Of a stretch of 32,978 nucleotides of DNA, positions 15,671 to 22,771 are shown one piece after another (position 1 is the first letter of the stretch; every line of letters starts with the position of its first letter). This DNA comes from Pirellulales bacterium (GTDB lineage: Bacteria; Planctomycetota; Planctomycetia; Pirellulales; UBA1268): NCBI GenBank assembly GCA_029246985.1, contig JAQWMC010000056.1:1-32978 (forward strand). The letters run 5' to 3'. The notes beneath the pieces are model-generated. The model made no database searches. It was not told where the DNA came from and saw nothing but the letters and a program-made list of their open reading frames with translations. Position numbers and translations under genes: made by a program.

Positions 15671-15770
15671 CCGATGAGAGGCCCACCGCACAAAGAGACG
15701 ACTGCTTATGGCTGCTGCGGTTAAGCCCTGACCAGGTTCACAGGCCTCCATCGCAGGGGCCCCTCATCGG
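15671..15770 (-). ncRNA. ffs: Signal recognition particle RNA, bacterial small (4.5S-like) type
   Basis: The 100-base segment folds as one long hairpin. The ends CCGATGAG and CTCATCGG are exact complements, and the pairing continues inward through GGCCC/GGGCC with one G-U. The tip has the universally conserved SRP pieces in order: GTGAACC, GGTCAGG and AGCAGCC, then ATAAGC. The apical part between the two conserved loops reads GCTTAACCGC instead of a GGAA (GNRA-type) tetraloop stem. The RNA binds Ffh to target membrane proteins. The position just upstream of dnaX on the same strand matches the scr/ffs-dnaX order of many bacteria. The exact ends are estimated from the pairing. Confidence 0.88.
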
Positions 15771-15833
15771 ACTCCGCTCCATTAAGGTTTTACGTCCTTC
15801 TCGCGGTTCGGTAAAGGCTGCTACATTCCTGAC

Positions 15834-18416
15834 ATGGCTTCCCCCATGATGCAACAATTTGAGGCGGCAAAGGCACGTTGTCCGGGTGCTCTGGTACTGT
15901 TCCGGATGGGGGACTTTTATGAACTTTTTGGAGACGATGCGAAACGAGCATCTGAACTGCTCGACCTCACTCTGACCAGCAGAGACAAGGGGCCAAATGC
16001 AACCCCGATGGCCGGTTTTCCTCACCATCAACTCGACCCACAACTCGTGAAGCTTGTTGCGGCTGGTGAGCATGTCGCAATCTGTGAACAAATAGATGAT
16101 CCAAAAACGACAAAAGGTCTATTGCGGCGGGAGGTCACACGCATTGTTACTCCCGGGATCGCTTCAGATGAGTCGTTACTTCAGCCTGATACTGCAAACC
16201 ATCTTGTAGCAATTGCACCCGAGGCTCCTCTGTCACGCGAGAATCTTGGCAAAGGTTTTTATGAAAGTGACGCGACTGTTGGGATTGCATGGATTGATGT
16301 GTCGGTTGGTCGCTTTCAGTCAGCAGTCCGAACTGTCGAAGAATTAAAAGATCATCTGTTGAGGCTTGAAGCGTCTGAGATACTTTGTAGTGAACGGGAT
16401 CGGTCGTTTGTAGAAAAACTTCTTGCTGAATCTGGAATCAAAACAGTATTGACGACACGTCCAGAATGGTGGTTTGAGGATAAGCAGGCTGAAACAAAAG
16501 TAACCTCGGCGATTGGTAGCCTTCGTCTCGATGGGCTGGGATTTAATCTTCCGGAAGAACAGCTGGCGATAACTGCGGCTGGGGGCATTCTGGCTTATCT
16601 CGAAGAGAATGAACCAGCAGCAATTGGTCGAATTAAGACGCTCTCAGCCTGGCGATCAGGATCGCGAATGGAGATTGATGAAGCGACCCGGCGGAGTTTG
16701 GAACTTGTACGAGGTTCTTCCCAGTCTGGACACCGTCGAGATGGTTCGTTGGCTGGTGCCTTTGGAAAAACACGTTCGGCTATGGGAAGCCGGCTTCTGG
16801 TCGACTGGCTGAGCGCTCCTCTGGTTGAGAAGACCGCAATCGAGGAACGAATAGATGCAGTCGCCGTGCTCGTGGATAACCCCGGTATTGCTAATCAATT
16901 GAGTGCAACACTTCAGGGAGTCGGTGATATTGAGCGATTGATAGGACGTGTTATGTCTGGTCGAGCAGGGCCACGAGACATTGAGCGGATCGGTCACGTC
17001 ACAAAAATCCTACCGGAATTGATCACGCTGCTGGGTGAAGCAGCGGCACTGGTGGCAACAGATGCACCCAATGGGTCTGCGCTACTCGCTCACTTCGGTG
17101 AGCATCTTGACCCGTGTCTTGATCTCTCGAAGCAAATCATGGAAACGCTTCGTGACGGCTGCCCGACGTTTGCGCGTGACGGAGGGTTTATTCGGCCAGG
17201 ATTCGATAGTCACTATGATGAGTTTGTCGAACTTGCAACGGGTGGAAAGGCATGGATTACGAAATATCAGGCCTCAGAAAGTGAGCGGACGGGCATTCCA
17301 AAACTAAAAGTCGGCTTTAACCGGGTGTTTGGATTTTTCCTGGAAGTTGGTCGGGGCTATTCAGATAAAGTGCCACCCGAATATGTTCGTAAACAGACCG
17401 TTAAAAATGCTGAACGATACACGACACCAGAGCTTGATGAGCGGCAGCGGCAAGTTCTCGGTGCTGAGGAAGAAGGTGTTCGTCGGGAACTCGAACTCTT
17501 TGAGAATTTACGAAATTTTGTGGCACAACATCGAGAGCGTCTAGATGAAATTGCAGAGCAGGTAGCGACCGTCGATGTACTCCTGACATTTGCTGATGTG
17601 GCGAGGTCACATCGATGGGTGCGGGCTGATATTTCTAATGACACAGTTCTCGCTATTGATCAGGGGCGACATCCGGTGCTCGAGCAATTGTTGCCTGCAG
17701 GCACGTTGGTGCCGAATGATCTTGCGCTCGTTGGGAGACGGGGGGAAGGTGTAGATGGGGGTTCTCTTCCCTCTGTCTTGCTAGTCACCGGACCGAATAT
17801 GGGTGGTAAGAGTACGTTTATACGACAAGCCGCGTTACTTACAGTTTTGGCTCAGGCAGGTTCTTTCGTGCCGGCAAAGGCAGCCAGAATCGGGATAGTA
17901 GATAGATTGTTTGCCCGCATTGGGGCTGGAGATGATCTTGCCAGCGGAGCGAGTACATTTCTCGTTGAGATGTCACAGACTGCACGCATTCTCAACAGAG
18001 CTACTGAGAAAAGCCTCGTGATTCTCGATGAAGTTGGTCGCGGAACAAGCACATTTGACGGGCTTGCTTTGGCTCAATCTGTTGTCGAGTACCTCTACAA
18101 AAAACTTTATTGTAGGACCTTGTTTGCAACGCACTACCTTCAACTTGCAGCGCTCGATAAATACGCAGGCGTCGCGAATGCCCAGGTGCTTGTCGAACAG
18201 CATGAAGGGCAGCTCATTTTTCTCCATCAGGTCACTGCTGGTGCTGCAGATAAAAGCTGGGGGGTGCATGTGGCGAGGCTTGCTGGCGTTCCAGACGCTG
18301 TTATCAATCGAGCCAGAGACCTGTTGCTAGCATACGAAGCGGGTGGAACACAGAAGTCTTCCAAAGCAAAACGTCCCCTAGATTCAAGTGAGGGACAGTC
18401 ACTTTTATTTGACTAG
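15834..18416 (+). CDS. mutS: DNA mismatch repair protein MutS
   Basis: MutS binds mismatches and starts repair with MutL. The 860-residue product is full length. The mismatch-binding motif F-Y-E lies at residues 28-30 in G-D-F-Y-E-L-F. Connector and lever domains follow, with R-I-K-T-L-S-A-W-R after the connector. The ATPase has Walker A G-P-N-M-G-G-K-S-T at residues 653-661, the S-T-F-L-V-E-M segment, and Walker B L-V-I-L-D-E-V-G-R-G-T-S. The A-T-H-Y motif follows. The C-terminal tail is short and lysine-rich, with a final L-L-F-D. No mutL is nearby. The start is ATG 15834 without a visible Shine-Dalgarno; ATG 15846 is an alternative. The last 12 bases overlap the opposing RimK-like gene. 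Confidence 0.97.
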   Translation: MASPMMQQFEAAKARCPGALVLFRMGDFYELFGDDAKRASELLDLTLTSRDKGPNATPMAGFPHHQLDPQLVKLVAAGEHVAICEQIDDPKTTKGLLRREVTRIVTPGIASDESLLQPDTANHLVAIAPEAPLSRENLGKGFYESDATVGIAWIDVSVGRFQSAVRTVEELKDHLLRLEASEILCSERDRSFVEKLLAESGIKTVLTTRPEWWFEDKQAETKVTSAIGSLRLDGLGFNLPEEQLAITAAGGILAYLEENEPAAIGRIKTLSAWRSGSRMEIDEATRRSLELVRGSSQSGHRRDGSLAGAFGKTRSAMGSRLLVDWLSAPLVEKTAIEERIDAVAVLVDNPGIANQLSATLQGVGDIERLIGRVMSGRAGPRDIERIGHVTKILPELITLLGEAAALVATDAPNGSALLAHFGEHLDPCLDLSKQIMETLRDGCPTFARDGGFIRPGFDSHYDEFVELATGGKAWITKYQASESERTGIPKLKVGFNRVFGFFLEVGRGYSDKVPPEYVRKQTVKNAERYTTPELDERQRQVLGAEEEGVRRELELFENLRNFVAQHRERLDEIAEQVATVDVLLTFADVARSHRWVRADISNDTVLAIDQGRHPVLEQLLPAGTLVPNDLALVGRRGEGVDGGSLPSVLLVTGPNMGGKSTFIRQAALLTVLAQAGSFVPAKAARIGIVDRLFARIGAGDDLASGASTFLVEMSQTARILNRATEKSLVILDEVGRGTSTFDGLALAQSVVEYLYKKLYCRTLFATHYLQLAALDKYAGVANAQVLVEQHEGQLIFLHQVTAGAADKSWGVHVARLAGVPDAVINRARDLLLAYEAGGTQKSSKAKRPLDSSEGQSLLFD

Positions 18417-19310
18417 TTGATTGCTTCTCACGTGAGTTTTTGTATCAAAATGTTGTCGGATAGTATACAGAATTGCAGCTGATATGTTTTCGCTTGTCAC
18501 AGTTTGAAGTGCCCGCCAACCGGGAACCGCATTTACTTCGAGTACCCATGCGGATCCATCACTGCCAGGTAATATGTCAACGCCCGCAATGTCGGCCCCA
18601 AGTGCACGGGCGGCAGCATAAGCGAGTTGGATCCATTCTGTTGGCGGCGTGAATAATTCAGCTCGTCCACCGCGTGAAATGTTTGTACGCCATTCTCCGT
18701 CAGTTGCGACCCGCCTCATTGCAAATACTTCTGATCCAACGACAAGAATGCGTGCATCCCACCCGTCATTGGAAATGTACTGCTGGGCTACGGCCACACC
18801 GGTTTCCGAAAGAAAAAGGGGTGCCTGTTTTGTGTTGCCTTTAAATCGCACAAGTCCTTGACCATTGGATCCAAAAATTGGTTTAACCACCACAACGCCA
18901 CCGAATTCGTCAGTACACCTTTGAAGGTCTGCAGATGATTGGACAATCGCTGACGGGGGGACAGGTATTCCAGCATCAACGAGCCGTGTTGCTGTTACAT
19001 ATTTATCAATTGCCGATTCCAGAGATTTTGGATTGTTGAGTACAACGCTCCCCCGGCTGGCAATCCGTGCAAGGATGTCCATGCGGCTAATGACCTGTTC
19101 GAGTGTTCCTGCTGGCATGGTGCGAACCAGGATTGCATCTGCGTTATGAAGAGAATCGGGCCAGAATCTTTCCCTACTACTGCCAGTCAAAGAACCTATC
19201 GTTCCCCAATCAATTACAGATCCACAGATGTTTTCAGAGGAAGACGCCCTGAGAAGCTCGGCGACATGCCAACTTTTAGCTGACCCCAGTATGGCGAGCG
19301 ACAATGACAT
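18405..19310 (-). CDS. RimK-family ATP-grasp ligase (MptN-like, probable H4MPT glutamate ligase)
   Basis: This 301-residue ATP-grasp ligase has the RimK/LysX pattern. An N-terminal pre-ATP-grasp domain carries D-A-I-L-V-R-T-M-P. It continues with N-N-P-K-S-L-E-S-A-I-D-K-Y-V-T, V-V-K-P-I-F-G-S-N-G-Q-G-L (ATP loop), and A-Q-Q-Y-I. The metal-binding end is A-G-V-D-I-L-P-G and W-V-L-E-V-N-A-V-P-G-W. In methanogens MptN of this family adds glutamate to the H4MPT side chain, and similar genes sit in methylotroph H4MPT clusters. Only 7 bases separate it from mch, which is transcribed first, so the two probably form an operon. The cofactor-glutamylation role is an inference from family and neighbour. 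Confidence 0.8.
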   Translation of the reverse strand: MSLSLAILGSAKSWHVAELLRASSSENICGSVIDWGTIGSLTGSSRERFWPDSLHNADAILVRTMPAGTLEQVISRMDILARIASRGSVVLNNPKSLESAIDKYVTATRLVDAGIPVPPSAIVQSSADLQRCTDEFGGVVVVKPIFGSNGQGLVRFKGNTKQAPLFLSETGVAVAQQYISNDGWDARILVVGSEVFAMRRVATDGEWRTNISRGGRAELFTPPTEWIQLAYAAARALGADIAGVDILPGSDGSAWVLEVNAVPGWRALQTVTSENISAAILYTIRQHFDTKTHVRSNQLVK

Positions 19311-19317
19311 GGTGCAA

Positions 19318-20334
19318 TTAACCGGCAGCTGAGAAAGATTTTTCGACGATTTCTGGTGATATCACACCGAATCGATGGCGGCGACCGGATTCAAGGTTGT
19401 TAAATTCAAGTACAGCCGGCGCAAAAAGAGCTGGATCAAGTGCATAGAAATCGTGGTTTGCATGCCTGAACAAATCAGAAAATAACTCGCCATGCAGGTT
19501 CGAATGGCTGCTCACAGCACGAGGACCAATAGCCTCCAAGCTGTCATCGTCACCGATAACATCAAGGCGTACGACGCCTCCGTAAAGAATTGCATCGTTC
19601 GCACAGCCAATTGCGGCAAGTGATCCTTGCATTGCAGGCGGAAGGGGTGCAGCCCCAGTGCCTCGAACAATGCGTTCTAAATCGAAGTCACACTCGTGAA
19701 GCTGGTGAAGCGCCGTTTCGAGCGATCGGGCAATGACCTGAACCATTCCAGCCGGACTCTTTGTGGCGGCGACAAGTAGTGTGATATCACGAGTGGAAAG
19801 ACCGGCTAGGGTTGCGAGTTCATAGCAGACAGCTTTCGAAGGCAGTCGATTGGTCTCGAGCAAACCGACTGTTTCTTGTGGTTGCTCTCGACGACCGATT
19901 GTTTCAAAAATGTTTTCTTTACCTATTGCTGCGCGAATTGGTCCACTTGCCATCGCTTTAAAGTCTTTATGATCAATCTGCCAGCCTGCATACTGCGAGG
20001 CAAGGCATGCTGACACGGGGTCATTCGAATGTGCTTGAACCAGGGGCCACGGGCACTGCGGCCAGATGTCTGAAAGAAACATCAATTTTTGATCAGAAAT
20101 CAGATCAGTTTTTCCGCGGCCACCCATCGCAACGTCAGCCATAATGACACCGAGTTCCGCTGTTCCTTGTGCTTCCACGCCGCAGTCAAGTATTCGTGTG
20201 CCTGAACAATCGAGAATAGCTGCTAGGTATTTTTCAGGTGACGCAAGAACCCCTTGAAGGCAGATTGCTGCACCGTCACTCAGTGACTTTACTGCTGGCG
20301 GAGAACTCCTTGGTGATGTCTCTGTATTATGCAA
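19318..20334 (-). CDS. mch: Methenyltetrahydromethanopterin cyclohydrolase Mch
   Basis: Mch hydrolyses methenyl-H4MPT to formyl-H4MPT, the third step of the H4MPT formaldehyde-oxidation route. The 338-residue product carries family signatures in order: I-L-D-C-G-V-E-A-Q-G, V-A-M-G-G-R-G, A-G-W-Q-I, and A-M-A-S-G-P-I-R-A. Then come T-K-S-P-A-G-M-V-Q-V-I-A-R-S-L-E-T-A, N-D-A-I-L-Y-G-G-V-V and F-Y-A-L-D-P-A-L-F-A-P. A Ser/Pro-rich stretch of about 20 residues precedes the conserved part, so the start could be slightly further in. It is divergent from the DtxR-type regulator and followed by the RimK-like ligase. Confidence 0.95.
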   Translation of the reverse strand: MHNTETSPRSSPPAVKSLSDGAAICLQGVLASPEKYLAAILDCSGTRILDCGVEAQGTAELGVIMADVAMGGRGKTDLISDQKLMFLSDIWPQCPWPLVQAHSNDPVSACLASQYAGWQIDHKDFKAMASGPIRAAIGKENIFETIGRREQPQETVGLLETNRLPSKAVCYELATLAGLSTRDITLLVAATKSPAGMVQVIARSLETALHQLHECDFDLERIVRGTGAAPLPPAMQGSLAAIGCANDAILYGGVVRLDVIGDDDSLEAIGPRAVSSHSNLHGELFSDLFRHANHDFYALDPALFAPAVLEFNNLESGRRHRFGVISPEIVEKSFSAAG

Positions 20335-20461
20335 CGGGTGATGATATGTTAGGGGGAGGTAAATGACGACAAATGTGAAATGGCCGGTGGCGAAACACTT
20401 GTCTCGATCACGCAGTCAGTGAGCCGTTTTTTATTGGCCCCAGATGAAATCGCAACGTGCA

Positions 20462-20485
20462 TGAAGATAGTGTACACCGACTATT
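20462..20485. promoter_or_regulatory. Possible operator/promoter between mch and the DtxR-type gene
   Basis: The 172-bp divergent spacer holds the perfect 8-bp palindrome GTGTACAC within ATAGT...ACTAT arms, about 25-40 bases upstream of the regulator's GTG start. It is a candidate binding site for that regulator, but it does not match a DtxR or MntR consensus that I can recall, so the call is weak. Confidence 0.25.
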
Positions 20486-20506
20486 CTTATTTTTCCGGAG
20501 ATTGTT

Positions 20507-21184
20507 GTGCCAAGCCTTACCGTGGAAAATTATATCAAAGCGATATATCAGATCTCTGTTCAGCAGGATAAGAAGCCTGTGACGACCGGACAATTAGCAA
20601 CAGCTCTTGGGGTTGCACCAGGGACCGTAACGAGCATGCTGAAAACACTCAATACTGCTGGCCTTGCTCGCCACACTCCGTATGAAGGTGTTTCGCTGAC
20701 CCGAACAGGCCAAGTCCTTGCGTTACGAATGATTCGGCGTCATCGACTCATTGAACAGTTTTTAGTTCAGACACTTTCAATGAGTTGGGATGAGGTGCAT
20801 GATGAGGCTGAACATATGGAACATGCGGTCAGTGATCTACTCGTTGACAGAATCGATGACTACCTTGGGAAGCCTGATGTTGATCCTCACGGTGATCCGA
20901 TCCCTCGGGGAACGACAGCATCTATTCCAGAGAGGATGGATGAGTATCACACGCTGTCAACTTTCCCGACAGGTGTCAGTTTTCAAGTGACTCGGGTGCT
21001 TGATCAATCACCAGTTTTTTTAAGGTACCTTGCAGAAACCGGATTGGTTCTTGGGTCAAGGGGACATGTTGAGGAAACTGGGAATCCTACAGGTGTGCTT
21101 TATATCAGAGTTAATGAGTCGATTGTCACCCTTGCACGTGAGGCTGCAAGCAATTTACTCGTTGAAGAAGTGGCTATTTCGTAG
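20507..21184 (+). CDS. DtxR/MntR-family metal-dependent transcriptional regulator
   Basis: This 225-residue protein has DtxR-family architecture. The winged HTH covers residues 1-65 (V-E-N-Y-I-K-A-I-Y ... T-G-Q-L-A-T-A-L-G-V-A-P-G-T-V-T-S-M-L-K-T-L). The metal-binding and dimerisation helices follow (R-R-H-R-L-I-E-Q-F-L ... W-D-E-V-H-D-E-A-E-H-M-E-H-A-V-S). The H-G-D-P-I-P motif is next, then a FeoA-like C-terminal domain from about residue 155. It is closer to the long IdeR/TroR type than to short MntR. The start is GTG 20507 with CGGAG upstream. It is divergent from mch and overlaps the 3' end of the opposing queD-like gene by 11 bases. Whether it senses Fe or Mn, and whether it regulates C1 genes, is unknown. 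Confidence 0.88.
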   Translation: MPSLTVENYIKAIYQISVQQDKKPVTTGQLATALGVAPGTVTSMLKTLNTAGLARHTPYEGVSLTRTGQVLALRMIRRHRLIEQFLVQTLSMSWDEVHDEAEHMEHAVSDLLVDRIDDYLGKPDVDPHGDPIPRGTTASIPERMDEYHTLSTFPTGVSFQVTRVLDQSPVFLRYLAETGLVLGSRGHVEETGNPTGVLYIRVNESIVTLAREAASNLLVEEVAIS

Positions 21185-21683
21185 GGGCGTTGTTTTCCCA
21201 TACTGCTGATTGGCCAAAGCATTCATCTACTTCCAGGCGAATGCTTCTTGTCTGTGGATAGTTATTTCTTTTAAGTGCTTGGATCAACTCGTTGCCAATC
21301 CATTCTGCCAGCAACTCGGCAGTTGCATTAACAAGAGGGAGTAGCCTGCATTCGGCAGCGGGAAAAACCCACCGTCGTTCTCCAAACTTTACGAGAACTT
21401 CGTCCTGCTCTTTTTCGGTCTGCATGGTGACTTGAAGGAAGGGGTTCTTTGTCGGAAGTAGCATGCAGTGGTCAAGTTTGGAAATGATTTCTGTCAGTGT
21501 GTCACGGAGGAAAATAAAATCAATGACCATTCCGTGGTTATTTGGAACTCCGGAGACCAAACAGGAAACAGTCCAATTGTGGCCATGCACCGCCTCACAG
21601 ATGTCGTCTGTCAGGGTGATGAAGTGGCCAGCTGAAAAAACATGTACTGCTTTTTTTAAAGATACGGAATAGAGATCTGTCAT
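21174..21683 (-). CDS. 6-pyruvoyl/6-carboxy-tetrahydropterin synthase family (QueD/PTPS-like)
   Basis: This is a 169-residue T-fold pterin enzyme. The zinc ligands appear as H in F-S-A-G-H-F and the H-G-H motif. The catalytic cysteine precedes H-G-H as C-E-A-V-H-G-H, the C-x3-H-G-H arrangement of QueD-type (6-carboxytetrahydropterin) enzymes. G-M-V-I-D-F and L-D-H are the other core motifs. Before the last helix there is an extra segment (about residues 85-110, Q-T-E-K-E-Q-D ... R-W-V-F-P) that short QueD proteins lack. In this location, 12 bases after the CitG-like gene on the same strand and near mch, it may supply a pterin precursor for H4MPT. Queuosine synthesis remains possible, though no other que gene is visible. 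Confidence 0.82.
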   Translation of the reverse strand: MTDLYSVSLKKAVHVFSAGHFITLTDDICEAVHGHNWTVSCLVSGVPNNHGMVIDFIFLRDTLTEIISKLDHCMLLPTKNPFLQVTMQTEKEQDEVLVKFGERRWVFPAAECRLLPLVNATAELLAEWIGNELIQALKRNNYPQTRSIRLEVDECFGQSAVWENNAPTK

Positions 21684-21695
21684 TTGGAACAGTCT

Positions 21696-22619
21696 TTACA
21701 AGAGGGTATAAAAATTTGAATTCCACAGATGGACGTATAAAGCGGCGGCAACAAGGTCAGCGGTGGTGCCTGGGTTTATACGGCAGGGGTGACGAAGACG
21801 CCAGTCAAGTGCCTCGATGGCAGATGCGCGACTATCATGAGGCAATTCAAGTACAGCAGAAGCCTCTGATGAAATCTGAACAGCTTTTTGTCTCCCATGT
21901 CGACGGATGATAAGTGAGTCTGGTGTACGAGCCAGTTGCGATAGTGCGGTGAAAATAATTGACTGCTCCCACGACTCGCCATGTGCTTCGTTATATTGTA
22001 AATCAGATACCAGACTATCCCATAATGATTGGTAGCCAGATGCCCATAGGGCAGCGATGCTGTCTGTTGGTTCTGTTGTAGCCGCATGTCGCATGGCGTG
22101 ATGGATTGATTCTGGAGCTGGGCTGTGAATGTCGTATGAGTCACGTGTGCTGAGTGATCGAGCTGTTGAAAGTTTGATTGCATCGTAGATGTCTAGGGAG
22201 TCTTGAGCATTACATTTTTTGATTTCAGCGTCTGCATCGGCTGGCTTCAAAGGGTGCCCGGGTGACGTACTTGCAGCAGCGAGAGGAGAAATCGCAAGAA
22301 TGATCCCCAAATTTGCATTCGACCGGGTCTTTGATCGTGAGCAGACGACAGCATCCTTGATCATTCCTCCAAGAGAAGTTTTTTTTTCATGGTTTAGGGC
22401 CGGCACCATAGCAAGTGCTGCATTGCAGAGGTCATCATAAGACAGGTCACTGAAGCTTTTATCAGGACTAACATTGCCGGGCTTGCATGCGGTTGCCTCG
22501 AGGATGCTCGCTACGGCGGCGCACCAGCCGGGAGTCAGGCGGGTCGGCCGAGGCAGCAGTTTCCGACTGATTGCCACAGCCGCTTCAAGAAGAGTCAAAT
22601 TGTCAGATATTTCGATCAT
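21696..22619 (-). CDS. Triphosphoribosyl-dephospho-CoA synthase (CitG)-like protein of the C1 cluster
   Basis: This 307-residue protein of the CitG/MdcB family has the signature L-E-A-T-A-C-K-P-G-N-V-S-P near residue 45 and S-L-G-G-M-I-K-D-A-V. It continues with N-A-N-L-G-I-I-L-A-I-S-P-L-A-A-A, which holds the conserved nucleotide-binding blocks. CitG itself makes the citrate-lyase prosthetic-group precursor, but no citrate or malonate lyase gene is here. CitG-like genes recur in H4MPT gene clusters of methylotrophs, where they are presumed to take part in building H4MPT; the family's chemistry (ribosyl transfer from ATP) would fit. A GTG at 22625 and an ATG at 22619 are the start choices; neither has a ribosome-binding site. 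An A9 tract (22379-22387) codes E-K-K-T. Confidence 0.8.
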   Translation of the reverse strand: MIEISDNLTLLEAAVAISRKLLPRPTRLTPGWCAAVASILEATACKPGNVSPDKSFSDLSYDDLCNAALAMVPALNHEKKTSLGGMIKDAVVCSRSKTRSNANLGIILAISPLAAASTSPGHPLKPADADAEIKKCNAQDSLDIYDAIKLSTARSLSTRDSYDIHSPAPESIHHAMRHAATTEPTDSIAALWASGYQSLWDSLVSDLQYNEAHGESWEQSIIFTALSQLARTPDSLIIRRHGRQKAVQISSEASAVLELPHDSRASAIEALDWRLRHPCRINPGTTADLVAAALYVHLWNSNFYTLL

Positions 22620-22670
22620 TTTCACGGAGTTTTAGCCACATTGGCCTTTGGAATATGAAACAATTAACCG

Positions 22671-22731
22671 GGTAGCTGAAGGCTTGTATCCCGTTTTCGT
22701 GGGGTGAGGACTGTTGGCGTGGTAGCTGAAG
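22671..22731 (+). repeat. 11-bp direct repeat upstream of ppk1
   Basis: GGTAGCTGAAG occurs at 22671-22681 and again at 22721-22731, exactly 50 bp apart, in the divergent spacer between the CitG-like gene and ppk1. The spacing is near five helical turns, so paired binding sites on one DNA face are possible. It does not match the Pho-box pattern. Confidence 0.35.
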
Positions 22732-22771
22732 CAGCAAACTCGAAGTTGCCTTTCTCGAAAGGATAGTACCG

